64,000 bases of DNA, taken from positions 372,001 to 436,000 of the forward strand of contig NZ_FWYF01000001.1 in NCBI RefSeq assembly GCF_900176375.1, in the 5' to 3' direction. How positions within the stretch are numbered: the first letter of the stretch is position 1; each line of letters starts with the position of its first letter. The DNA is from Reichenbachiella faecimaris (lineage in GTDB: Bacteria; Bacteroidota; Bacteroidia; Cytophagales; Cyclobacteriaceae). Under the pieces are notes generated by a model. That model made no database searches, had not been told where the DNA came from, and was given only the letters and a program-made list of their open reading frames with translations. Shown here piece by piece: positions 35,965 to 44,133 of this stretch. The position numbers and the translations under genes were made by a program.

Positions 35965-36330
35965 ATGAGAAGATTAGAATTTGCATCTCTTCAAGTAAGA
36001 GATTTAGAAGTTTCAAAAGACTTCTACACTACCAAATTAGGATTTGAAGTATCCGAATTGTCAAATCCGTATGCCTATGTTTTTAAGTTCAACAAGGGCG
36101 AAGCAAGTTTTGCTATAAGAACGCCTGTGACGAACATAGACGACAAAGAACTTGGCGTTGGTGTTCAACTTTGGTTCGCTATTGAGGGCACAATTGAAGA
36201 TTTGCAAGCAGACCTAACAGCGAAAGGAATTGCAATTTTAGGAACAGTCAACACCACACCTTTTGGAAAAACTGTAATTGTGAAAGACCCCGACGGCTAC
36301 ACTTTGACTTTTTTACAACCAAACGCTTAA
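35965..36330 (+). CDS. VOC family (glyoxalase/bleomycin-resistance-like) protein
   Basis: 121 residues from ATG 35965 (MRRLEFASLQVRDLEVSKDFY); upstream extension to 35893 runs through the promoter. A single VOC domain with the paired beta-alpha-beta units ending VIVKDPDGYTLTFLQ. Such proteins may detoxify or sequester small molecules. It is followed after 1 bp by a MarR regulator. Higher use of GAC/AAC codons than the neighbours suggests separate origin. Confidence 0.87.
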   Translation: MRRLEFASLQVRDLEVSKDFYTTKLGFEVSELSNPYAYVFKFNKGEASFAIRTPVTNIDDKELGVGVQLWFAIEGTIEDLQADLTAKGIAILGTVNTTPFGKTVIVKDPDGYTLTFLQPNA

Positions 36331-36331
36331 A

Positions 36332-36790
36332 ATGAAAAAAATTGAGTTTAAGTTCAAAAGTCCGAATGAAAGTCCGGGTTATCTTTTGGGACAAGTAACA
36401 TTGTTGTGGCAACGAAAACACAAAAAAGTTTTAGACCCTTTAAACTTGACACAGACACAATTTGTTCTTTTGGCCGCATTAGGTTGGCTTTCGAGAGAAA
36501 ACAACAATGTTACGCAAGTTGACATTGCTCATCAAGGAAACGCAGACAGAATGATGGTTTCAAAAGTTTTGCGGACATTGGAAGAAAAGAAATTTATTAG
36601 CAGACAAGAACACCCAACAGACACCAGAGCCAAAGTCATAAAATTGACAAATGAAGGTGCAAATGTCCTTCAGAAAGCACTGACAGCAGTTGAAAATACC
36701 GATATGGATTTCTTTTCGGCTTTAGGGGATAAATTATCCTCATTCAATCAGAATTTGGTGGATTTGACCGAACGAAACAAAGACGAATAA
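36332..36790 (+). CDS. MarR family transcriptional regulator
   Basis: 152 residues with a MarR winged helix: LNLTQTQFVLLAALGWLSREN, VTQVDIAHQGNADRMMVSKV, LEEKKFISRQEHPTDTRAKV. The wing carries the DxR-type motif (TDTRAK). It probably represses its own operon with the VOC gene through the inverted repeat at 35918-35950 and is released by a small-molecule ligand, as is usual for MarR. Confidence 0.93.
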   Translation: MKKIEFKFKSPNESPGYLLGQVTLLWQRKHKKVLDPLNLTQTQFVLLAALGWLSRENNNVTQVDIAHQGNADRMMVSKVLRTLEEKKFISRQEHPTDTRAKVIKLTNEGANVLQKALTAVENTDMDFFSALGDKLSSFNQNLVDLTERNKDE

Positions 36791-36795
36791 AAACC

Positions 36796-36940
36796 GCCAA
36801 TATTGGCTATACGTAATGTGGGGAAAAGTGCCAACCGAAGGTTCGGTGCTTCCATTCATACTTGGTCGCAATCATATTGCGACTGTGTGTTCCTAGGCAT
36901 TTAAAATGCTCTAAAAGTAAAATCGCATAACATATACAAC
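36796..36940. repeat. palindrome-rich tail of the VOC-MarR patch
   Basis: Starts 5 bp after the MarR stop. It contains a perfect 12-bp palindrome GCCAATATTGGC (36796-36807), a short ACCGA/TCGGT hairpin, and GTCGCAAT-CAT-ATTGCGAC (36865-36883). An imperfect terminal pair TATACGTAATGTG / CGCATAACATATA (about 10 of 13) encloses the hairpins. There is no T-run, so it is not a standard terminator. It could be an attC-like recombination site or a MITE remnant; this is unproven. Confidence 0.4.
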
Positions 36941-36982
36941 CTAGCAAGAAAAAGTTTGCGCCAGCATCAGCTGTGATTCGAC

Positions 36983-38323
36983 TTATTTCACCAACTTCCC
37001 AATCGCCCCATCGGCCTTTTCAAACCCAAAACCACTCAGTACATTTTTTAATTTGTTTTCGATCTCATCATTGGCAGGATTGCCGATACTGCCTAAGTGT
37101 GTGTGATTCACTGATTTATTGAGGGTGCTCCCTCCTGCTTCAATGGTTTTGCCTACCTGGATATACGCGTCGCGGAAAGGCACGCCTTCATTCACCAGAC
37201 GGTTCACTTCTTCTACACTGAATAGATCATTGTATTTAGGGTCGTCTAAGATGTCCGATTTAACCTCGATATTTTTCATGGCAAATGTGCATACCTCTAG
37301 CGTTGATTTCAATTCTGCGAAAGCAGGCAAGAATGTCTCCTTGATCGTCTGCATGTCTCTGTGATAGCCAGACGGCAAGTTGGTAGTAATGAGTGTCACT
37401 TCATTGGGCAGTGATTGAAGCTTGTTCATTTTGGCTCTAATCAGTTCAAATACATCAGGGTTCTTCTTGTGTGGCATGATGCTCGACCCGGTCGTCATCT
37501 CTACGGGCAGTTTCAAGAAACCAAAGTTCTGTGAGTTGTACAAGCAGATGTCCATGCTCATGCGTGAAAGTGTGGCTGCGATACTGCTCATGGCAAAGGC
37601 GACGGATTTTTCTACCTTCCCACGGCTCATTTGGGCATAGACTACATTGTAGCTCAGATCTTCAAATCCAAGCAGTTCAGTGGTCATCTTGCGATCCAAA
37701 GGAAATGACGAACCATAGCCAGCTCCAGAACCTAATGGATTCTGATTGGCGATCTTATAGGCGGCTAAAAGCAACTGTAAATCATCTGTGAGGCTTTCTG
37801 CATAAGCACCAAACCAAAGGCCAAAGGAAGATGGCATAGCCACTTGCAAGTGTGTATAGCCCGGAATAAGGATATCTTTATGTTTTTTGCTTAGGTCATT
37901 GAGCGTGTGGAACAACTCTCCCACCAACTCGGTAATGATTCGAATCTCATCACGAATAAACAAACGCAAATCGACTAAAACCTGGTCGTTTCTAGAACGT
38001 CCACTGTGTATCTTCTTGCCAGTATCTCCTAGCTTTCTTGTAAGCAGCAATTCCACCTGTGAGTGTACATCCTCAATCCCATCCTCGATCACAAAATCAC
38101 CAGCTTTGATTACGCCCAGTATATTTTTCAACTCTACGAGTAGCTTCTCCAATTCAGGTTTGGTCAGCAGTCCAATATGCTCCAGCATGGTGGCATGAGC
38201 CATAGACCCATACACATCAAACGGCGCCAATAGCAAGTCCAATTCACGGTCTCTGCCTACTGTGTAGGTTTCTATTTCTTTTGATACTTCGTTTGTTCCT
38301 TTATCCCAGAGTTTCATGTTCAA
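36983..38323 (-). CDS. argH: argininosuccinate lyase
   Basis: 446 residues. Fumarase/aspartase superfamily signatures: VHSQVELLLTRKLGDTGKK, SGRSRNDQVLVDLRLF with catalytic-site residues, IPGYTHLQVAMPSSFG and GSSIMPHKKNPDVFEL. It cleaves argininosuccinate to arginine and fumarate, the last step of the pathway. It is the last gene of the arginine operon, separated from argE by an 80-bp spacer holding a palindromic element. Confidence 0.97.
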   Translation of the reverse strand: MNMKLWDKGTNEVSKEIETYTVGRDRELDLLLAPFDVYGSMAHATMLEHIGLLTKPELEKLLVELKNILGVIKAGDFVIEDGIEDVHSQVELLLTRKLGDTGKKIHSGRSRNDQVLVDLRLFIRDEIRIITELVGELFHTLNDLSKKHKDILIPGYTHLQVAMPSSFGLWFGAYAESLTDDLQLLLAAYKIANQNPLGSGAGYGSSFPLDRKMTTELLGFEDLSYNVVYAQMSRGKVEKSVAFAMSSIAATLSRMSMDICLYNSQNFGFLKLPVEMTTGSSIMPHKKNPDVFELIRAKMNKLQSLPNEVTLITTNLPSGYHRDMQTIKETFLPAFAELKSTLEVCTFAMKNIEVKSDILDDPKYNDLFSVEEVNRLVNEGVPFRDAYIQVGKTIEAGGSTLNKSVNHTHLGSIGNPANDEIENKLKNVLSGFGFEKADGAIGKLVK

Positions 38324-38340
38324 TCATTTCAATTTTAGAA

Positions 38341-38402
38341 CCGTCATTGTCCGATTTATTCGGACAATCTTAAGTTCACCCGAACAAGTCGGGTGATGAC
38401 GT
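38341..38402. repeat. REP-like double-hairpin element between argE and argH
   Basis: Two perfect inverted repeats lie side by side: ATTGTCCGA/TCGGACAAT (38346-38368, 5-nt loop) and TCACCCGA/TCGGGTGA (38376-38396, 5-nt loop). They are closed by an outer CGTCA/TGACG pair (38342-38346 with 38397-38401), giving a cruciform or three-way junction. It resembles dispersed GTCAT-CCCGA-type repeats of Bacteroidota. In the mRNA it could protect upstream genes or lower argH expression. Confidence 0.6.
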
Positions 38403-38403
38403 A

Positions 38404-39486
38404 TTAATTAATATACAGTCCATCCAACAAATCAATATACCCTTTAATCCCAGCCTCAATTTCATCAATCCCAATATACTCATCTGCCGTATGCGAACGG
38501 GCAGAATCACCAGGCCCTATCTTAATCGTATCAAACGGCATCAGTGCCTGATCCGACAAAGTAGGCGAACCATACTTCTTCATTCCTAAAACTTCCCCAC
38601 GCTTCACAATAGGATGATCTTGTGATAAGCCAGACGAGTTCAGTCGAATCGATCTTGGTGTCACTGATGCATCCATCAAATCATCAATGATTTGAACGGT
38701 TTCCGCATTGGTATACGCATCCGTCGTTCGTACATCCACTACAAACTTGCAGCTGTCTGGGACAACATTGTGTTGGGTACCGGCATTTATCAGGGTCACC
38801 GTTTTTTTAATAGGCCCGAGGTAAGCAGATTCCTTCTCAAATTGAAAATTATTTAATTTTTCTATCTCTTTCAGTGCTTTGTAAATGGCATTCTCCCCTT
38901 CCTCTCTGGCGGCGTGTCCACTGACTCCCTTGGCTTCACAGTCCAGGACAACCAAGCCCTTCTCAGCCACAGCCATGTCCATCAGGGTTGGTTCCCCTAC
39001 AATCCCTAAGTCAATTCTTCCTAGTTCAGAAAGAATAGATGCCACACCATTGGCTCCTGAAATCTCTTCTTCTGCAGTAGCAGCCATAACCAAGTTGTAA
39101 GGCAAATCCTCTTGATCTTGATAATGCAAAAAAGCCTGAATCAAACAAACCAAAGGCCCACCAGCATCATTACTGCCCAAGCCATACAGCTTCCCTTCCA
39201 TCACTTGTGACTTGAAAGGATCAAGCGTATAAGAAGAGGCAGGCTTTACTGTATCTATATGTGAGTTGAAAAGAATAGTCGGCTTGTTCTGATCCCAATG
39301 CTTTGATTTGAGCCAGAGATTATTTCCTGAGCGCTTAGGTGACAGACCTTTTTCCTTGAAAAAGGATGCCACAAAATTTGCCACTTCATCTTCTTCTTTG
39401 CTAAAGGATTGAATCTCTATCATTCCCGAAAGCAGGTCAATAGCTTCCTGTGTTTTTGGGTCGTATGTTATGCTTATTTTCGACAT
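38404..39486 (-). CDS. argE: M20 family N-acylornithine/N-acylcitrulline deacylase (ArgE-type)
   Basis: 360 residues, M20 metallopeptidase fold. Metal and catalytic residues lie in FNSHIDTVKPASSY, YGLGSNDAGGPLV, MAATAEEEISGANG and VGEPTLMDMAVAEKG; the dimerisation domain has SGHAAREEGENA. The C-terminal His is in SARSHTADEYIG. In a pathway using an N-acyl-ornithine carbamoyltransferase, this enzyme should deacylate N-acyl-citrulline rather than ornithine. It overlaps argB by 13 bp. Confidence 0.92.
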   Translation of the reverse strand: MSKISITYDPKTQEAIDLLSGMIEIQSFSKEEDEVANFVASFFKEKGLSPKRSGNNLWLKSKHWDQNKPTILFNSHIDTVKPASSYTLDPFKSQVMEGKLYGLGSNDAGGPLVCLIQAFLHYQDQEDLPYNLVMAATAEEEISGANGVASILSELGRIDLGIVGEPTLMDMAVAEKGLVVLDCEAKGVSGHAAREEGENAIYKALKEIEKLNNFQFEKESAYLGPIKKTVTLINAGTQHNVVPDSCKFVVDVRTTDAYTNAETVQIIDDLMDASVTPRSIRLNSSGLSQDHPIVKRGEVLGMKKYGSPTLSDQALMPFDTIKIGPGDSARSHTADEYIGIDEIEAGIKGYIDLLDGLYIN

Positions 39487-40256
39487 ATCACAGTCCCAGG
39501 GTAGTCTTCAGCTTGTACTTTATCAATCGCGTCAAAATGACAAATTTTCACCTGACCAACACCTGCATCAATCGCGTGAAAAGCATTATCAATTTTTGGG
39601 ATCATCCCATCATTGATAGTGCCATTCTTTTTCAATCCATCATAGTCTTTTTTTACAATCAATGGAATGACTGTTTTGCTCTCAAAATCACTTAATACGC
39701 CAGGCTGTTCGAAGCAGTAGACCAAGTCTACTTCATGCGTCTCAGACATCCCTGTAGCCAAGGCTGCAGCAATCGTATCTGCATTGGTGTTGAGCAGTTG
39801 TCCTTTGTTGTCGTGCGTCAATGCACATACCACAGGTGTAATATTTAGATTGATTAATGAATTCAATATTTCATCGTTAACTTTCTCAATATCACCAACA
39901 TAACCGTAGTCAATTACTACATTCATTCGTTTATGGGATTTGATCAAGTTTAGGTCTGCACCAGACATTCCCAATGCTTGAATATCAAGTCCTTGTAGTT
40001 TAGCAACCATCTTTTTATTTAACCCTGAAAAGATCATCGTCACCACATCAATCGCGTCTTGATCTGTGATTCGACGACCTTCAATCATCTTGGGTTCTAT
40101 CCCTAGTTTTCGTTGCCATTCGGAGGCGATATTCCCTCCTCCATGTACAAGAATTTTCTTCCCTTCTATTTTTGCGAATTTCTTCAAGAAGCCATCCAAA
40201 GAAGCTTCTTCATTGATGACCTTTCCTCCTATTTTTACAACTGTAAGTTTTTCCAT
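39474..40256 (-). CDS. argB: N-acetylglutamate kinase (or N-acylglutamate kinase)
   Basis: 260 residues, amino-acid kinase fold: VVKIGGKVINEEA, KILVHGGGNIASEWQRKLG, SGADLNLIKSHKRM and LLNTNADTIAAALAT. It phosphorylates the gamma-carboxylate of N-acylglutamate. In Bacteroides the homologue prefers N-succinylglutamate; acyl group here is undetermined. There is no long N-terminal helix of the kind seen in arginine-inhibited hexameric ArgB, so feedback inhibition may be absent. Overlaps argF' by 1 bp. Confidence 0.94.
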   Translation of the reverse strand: MEKLTVVKIGGKVINEEASLDGFLKKFAKIEGKKILVHGGGNIASEWQRKLGIEPKMIEGRRITDQDAIDVVTMIFSGLNKKMVAKLQGLDIQALGMSGADLNLIKSHKRMNVVIDYGYVGDIEKVNDEILNSLINLNITPVVCALTHDNKGQLLNTNADTIAAALATGMSETHEVDLVYCFEQPGVLSDFESKTVIPLIVKKDYDGLKKNGTINDGMIPKIDNAFHAIDAGVGQVKICHFDAIDKVQAEDYPGTVICRK

Positions 40257-41197
40257 TATCCAATTAATTTTCGCAATACCAGATTCGCTGAAGTCACTCT
40301 ATGAGCAGCCTGCTGCATCACGATTGAATTTTCGCTGTCAATTACCTCGTCAGTAACGATCACGTTTCTTCGTACTGGTAAGCAATGCATAAATTTGGCA
40401 TTGTTGGTCAGGTTCATTTTTACTTTATCAATCATCCATTTCTTGTCTTGCGACAAGATCTGTCCGTACTCCTCATAAGAAGACCAGTTTTTGGCATAGA
40501 TGAAGTCTGCACCTTCAAAGGCTTTCTTCTGATCATATTCTAACCTAGCACCTTGCATAAACTCTGGTGCCAACTCATAGCCTTCTGGATGCGTCACTAC
40601 AAAATCATAATCCATTTGACCAGCCCACTGCAAAAACGAATTGGCCACAGCCTGTGGCAAAGCTTTGGGATGTGGCGCCCATGAAAGCACCACCTTAGGT
40701 TTTTTCACTTGGGCAAATTCCTTAATCGTAATCATATCAGCCAATGACTGCAAAGGATGCAAGGTGGCGGACTCCATATTGATCACAGGGATGGAACAGT
40801 GCTTCACAAATTGATTGAATACCTTCTCAGTATAGTCTTCTTCCTTATTGCTCAGGGACGCAAAAGAACGTACACCAATAGCATCAAAGTAACTACTTAA
40901 TACGCCAGCTGCTTCTTTGATATGCTCACTGGTATAGCCATTCATCACTGTGCCATCTTCAAACTCCAACTGCCAACCTTCCTGATTCAGATTAAAAATG
41001 AAAGACTGAATACCCAAGTTGAAAGATGCCTTTTGCATGCTCAGGCGGGTTCTCAGACTGGGATTGAAAAACAGTAAGCAGATAGACTTGCCAGTGTATA
41101 CTTTCGGGCCGTAAGTCTCTATTTCTTTTTTAAGTGCCAACGCTTCATCTACCCACCCTTGGGGATTATCCACATCGTTTATGGAGCAAAAATTCAT
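40256..41197 (-). CDS. argF': N-acyl-ornithine carbamoyltransferase (succinyl/acetyl type)
   Basis: 313 residues. Carbamoyl-phosphate motif FFNPSLRTRLS. The C-terminal part is very close to the Bacteroides succinylornithine enzyme (WAPHPKALPQAV, FVVTHPEGYELAP, KAFEGADFIYAKNW, FMHCLPVRRN). From memory of published work, residue 90 decides the acyl group: Pro in the succinyl enzyme, Glu in the acetyl enzyme. Here MNGYTSEHIKEAA puts Ser90 there, so the substrate is ambiguous. Product is N-acyl-citrulline. Confidence 0.93.
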   Translation of the reverse strand: MNFCSINDVDNPQGWVDEALALKKEIETYGPKVYTGKSICLLFFNPSLRTRLSMQKASFNLGIQSFIFNLNQEGWQLEFEDGTVMNGYTSEHIKEAAGVLSSYFDAIGVRSFASLSNKEEDYTEKVFNQFVKHCSIPVINMESATLHPLQSLADMITIKEFAQVKKPKVVLSWAPHPKALPQAVANSFLQWAGQMDYDFVVTHPEGYELAPEFMQGARLEYDQKKAFEGADFIYAKNWSSYEEYGQILSQDKKWMIDKVKMNLTNNAKFMHCLPVRRNVIVTDEVIDSENSIVMQQAAHRVTSANLVLRKLIG

Positions 41198-42321
41198 GAT
41201 AATATTTCTTTTAAAGCTTTCACAAATGTGTCTGCCTCTTGTTTTCCAATTCCCATTGGGGGTAATAATCTTAATACATTCGGGCTGGTGGCTGCACCTG
41301 TAAATATTTTATATTCAGTCAATAATCGACCTCTTATCTCTTTCACTGGCTCATCAAATTCCAACCCAAGAAGCAATCCTTTGCCACGCACTTCTTTGAT
41401 CGCAGTGACATCAGCCAGCTGAGATTGGATGTAATTCCCCATATCAGCTGCATTATGGATCAGACCCTCTTCTTTCATCACGTCTAATACAGCCAAAGCC
41501 GCCGCACACGCTAGATGATTGCCACCAAATGTGGTGCCCAGCTGTCCATAACTGGCTTCAAACCTGGGGGCGATCAGAACACCTCCAATAGGAAAGCCAT
41601 TGCCCATGCCCTTGGCAACAGTGACCAAATCAGGCTTGATGCCTGCATATTGAAAGGCAAAGAACTTTCCTGAGCGACCATAGCCTGATTGGATTTCATC
41701 CAGAATGAGCATGGTTCCAGTCTTTTTACAGATTTGCTCTAATGCAATTAAGAACTCATTGGTAGGCTTATATATCCCTCCTATGCCTTGAATGCCTTCA
41801 ATAATGACTGCTGCATATTCTTTACTTTTCAGTGCTTTACTTACTGCCTCCAGATTGTTTAATTCAAATAAATCAATATGATCCGTGGGGTTGACAGGGG
41901 CTTGAATTTTGGCGTTATCAGTGACCGCAACAGCCAAAGAAGTACGGCCATGAAATCCATTTTTGAAGCCTAATACCTTCTTTCTGCCTGTTTCGAATGA
42001 AGCCAGTTTCAAGGCATTTTCATTCGCTTCAGCACCAGAGTTGCACAAAAATAGATTGTAGTTAGTCAAACCTGATAATTCTCCTAACTCTAAGGCTAAT
42101 TCTTCCTGAATTGGGATTTTTATTGAGTTAGAATAAAACCCAATTTGCTGCACCTGTTTGGTGATGTTTGATACATACTTTGGATGCGAGTGCCCAATGG
42201 AAATCACTGCATGTCCGCCATACATATCTAAATATTTGGTGCCTTTATCATCCCATACATAGGCGCCTAGCGCTTTTACTATGTTGATGTCAAAAACAGG
42301 ATATACCTTATAATTTTCCAT
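41194..42321 (-). CDS. argD: N-acetylornithine aminotransferase (class III)
   Basis: 375 residues, PLP class III fold: YLDMYGGHAVISIGHSHPKY, LFLCNSGAEANENALKLA, GFHGRTSLAVAVT and MLILDEIQSGYGRSGKFFAF. The catalytic Lys lies in VTVAKGMGNGFPIGG. It converts N-acylglutamate semialdehyde to N-acylornithine using glutamate. Overlaps the carbamoyltransferase gene by 4 bp. It begins 3 bp after proC. Confidence 0.95.
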   Translation of the reverse strand: MENYKVYPVFDINIVKALGAYVWDDKGTKYLDMYGGHAVISIGHSHPKYVSNITKQVQQIGFYSNSIKIPIQEELALELGELSGLTNYNLFLCNSGAEANENALKLASFETGRKKVLGFKNGFHGRTSLAVAVTDNAKIQAPVNPTDHIDLFELNNLEAVSKALKSKEYAAVIIEGIQGIGGIYKPTNEFLIALEQICKKTGTMLILDEIQSGYGRSGKFFAFQYAGIKPDLVTVAKGMGNGFPIGGVLIAPRFEASYGQLGTTFGGNHLACAAALAVLDVMKEEGLIHNAADMGNYIQSQLADVTAIKEVRGKGLLLGLEFDEPVKEIRGRLLTEYKIFTGAATSPNVLRLLPPMGIGKQEADTFVKALKEILS

Positions 42322-42323
42322 AT

Positions 42324-43130
42324 CTATTTCTCCGAGATAATGTCTGAAATTTTGTCGTAAGACTTCATCAACCCTTTGATCAATGCCGAACTCATGCCTT
42401 CATGTTCCATTTCATTCAATCCAGAAATGGTGCATCCACGTGGCGTGGTCACCTTATCAATTTCTTCTTCTGGATGGCTATCAGAGTTGAGCAATAGGCT
42501 TGCCGCTCCCATACAAGCCTGTGTAGCCATATTCTTAGCTTCCGGAGCGTCAAACCCCAGCTGAATAGCACCTTGTGTAGTTGCCCGGATCAATCGCATC
42601 CAAAAGGCAATGCCACTGGCACAAATGACAGTAGCGGCTTGCATCATATTTTCTTCTATCACCAATGACTGACCCAGTGCATCAAAAATCTGCTGTGCGA
42701 TCTTCATTTGCTCCTTGCCCTGCTCGTTGGCACTTAGACAAGTCATGGACTGTCCTACGGAAATAGCTGTATTGGGCATACTTCTGATCACTGCTATGTC
42801 CTTTTTGATCACCTCTTCTATGTCAGCAATGGCACGGCCAGTGACTGTAGAAATCAATACATGACGACCTTCCAAGAGCACACCTTTGATTTCATTGAGT
42901 ACACTATTGATCTGCCCAGGTTGAACGCAAAGAATGATAATATCTGACTGCTGCACAGCCTCAATGTTGCTTGAAGTTACCTTCACTTTGTTGCTATCAA
43001 ATTTCTCAGCAAGTCCTGTAACGTTCCTTTTGGTGAGTGTCAGCTGGTCTACATGAAATCCCGTCTGCTCGGCTATGCCTTGAGCAATAGAGAATCCCAA
43101 GTTTCCTACGCCTATGAGTGCTATTTTCAT
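42324..43130 (-). CDS. proC: pyrroline-5-carboxylate reductase
   Basis: 268 residues; Rossmann fold with IALIGVGNLGFSIAQGIA, VIRSMPNTAISVGQSMTCL, VICASGIAFWMRLIRA and the family signature DKVTTPRGCTISGLNEME. It reduces P5C to proline with NAD(P)H. Its place inside the arginine operon ties proline formation to arginine/ornithine metabolism. It lies 37 bp after argC. Confidence 0.94.
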   Translation of the reverse strand: MKIALIGVGNLGFSIAQGIAEQTGFHVDQLTLTKRNVTGLAEKFDSNKVKVTSSNIEAVQQSDIIILCVQPGQINSVLNEIKGVLLEGRHVLISTVTGRAIADIEEVIKKDIAVIRSMPNTAISVGQSMTCLSANEQGKEQMKIAQQIFDALGQSLVIEENMMQAATVICASGIAFWMRLIRATTQGAIQLGFDAPEAKNMATQACMGAASLLLNSDSHPEEEIDKVTTPRGCTISGLNEMEHEGMSSALIKGLMKSYDKISDIISEK

Positions 43131-43167
43131 AATTCTTTATTCAAGATTTTAAATTCAAGGTTCAAGA

Positions 43168-44133
43168 TTAAAAGCTGCTGCTTTTTAGTCTCAGTCCTTC
43201 CTTTTGATCCAATCCAAACATCAGATTCATATTTTGAACAGCCTGCCCAGAAGCTCCTTTGATTAGATTATCAATCACGGAAGTCACTAATACGGTATCT
43301 CCATGCTTTTCTACATGAACCAGACATTTGTTGGTATTCAAAACCTGTTTCATATCTGGTGCCTCGTCCAACACATGTACAAAAGCAGCCTCCTTGTAAA
43401 AGTCTCTGTACCAACTCACCACCTCTTCTTCGCTTGCTTTTACTGTCGTATACAAGCTGGCAAATATCCCTTTAGGGAAATTGCCTCGCACAGGCAAAAA
43501 TTTGATGTCATGAGCAAAGTCGTTCTGCAACTGCTTAACAGACTGATTGATCTCTCCTAAATGTTGATGACTAAATGCTTTGTAGATCGAGACATTATTG
43601 TTTCTCCAGCTGAAGTGCGTCGTGCGACTAGGGTTTTGACCTGCTCCCGTGGAGCCAGTAACCGCATTGACATGCACATCTTCAGTCAGTACTCCTTTTG
43701 CCGCCAAAGGCAAGACAGCCAACTGTATGGCTGTGGCAAAACAACCAGGGTTGGCTAAGTGCTTGGCTGATTTAATAGCTTCCAAATTTAGTTCTGGCAA
43801 TCCATAAATGAAGTCATTATCTACAGCCTCCAAACGGAAATCATTACTCAAATCAATGATTTTTACATTTTCTGGCACTTGATAAGTATCCAAAAACTCC
43901 TGGGTCTTACCATGCCCTGAACAAATAAAAATCACATCCACATTTAGATCTAAATCTGTGGCAAATGTGCCTTCCATATCTCCAATCAAATCTTGATGAA
44001 CTTCGTGAAATGGCTTTCCCGCGTTGCTAGAGCTTTGCACACAACTAATCTCCACCTGTGGGTGATTGGCCAGAATTCTCAACAATTCACCAGCCGTATA
44101 GCCAGCTCCTCCTACTACACCTACCTTGATCAT
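43168..44133 (-). CDS. argC: N-acetyl-gamma-glutamyl-phosphate reductase
   Basis: 321 residues. NADP-binding VGVVGGAGYTAGELLRILANH, active-site Cys in HLANPGCFATAIQLAVLPL, and downstream GSTGAGQNPSRTTHFSWR and FSHQHLGEI. It reduces N-acylglutamyl phosphate to the semialdehyde. Overlaps argG by 4 bp (ATGA). Confidence 0.96.
   Translation of the reverse strand: MIKVGVVGGAGYTAGELLRILANHPQVEISCVQSSSNAGKPFHEVHQDLIGDMEGTFATDLDLNVDVIFICSGHGKTQEFLDTYQVPENVKIIDLSNDFRLEAVDNDFIYGLPELNLEAIKSAKHLANPGCFATAIQLAVLPLAAKGVLTEDVHVNAVTGSTGAGQNPSRTTHFSWRNNNVSIYKAFSHQHLGEINQSVKQLQNDFAHDIKFLPVRGNFPKGIFASLYTTVKASEEEVVSWYRDFYKEAAFVHVLDEAPDMKQVLNTNKCLVHVEKHGDTVLVTSVIDNLIKGASGQAVQNMNLMFGLDQKEGLRLKSSSF

Noticed and set aside
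35965-36790. VOC-MarR pair as a toxin-antitoxin or defence system
   Set aside because: Both proteins have ordinary ligand-binding/regulator signatures; nothing suggests a toxin or defence function.
36796-36940. Terminator of the VOC-MarR operon
   Set aside because: Strong hairpins are present but no T-run follows any of them; kept as a repeat element instead.
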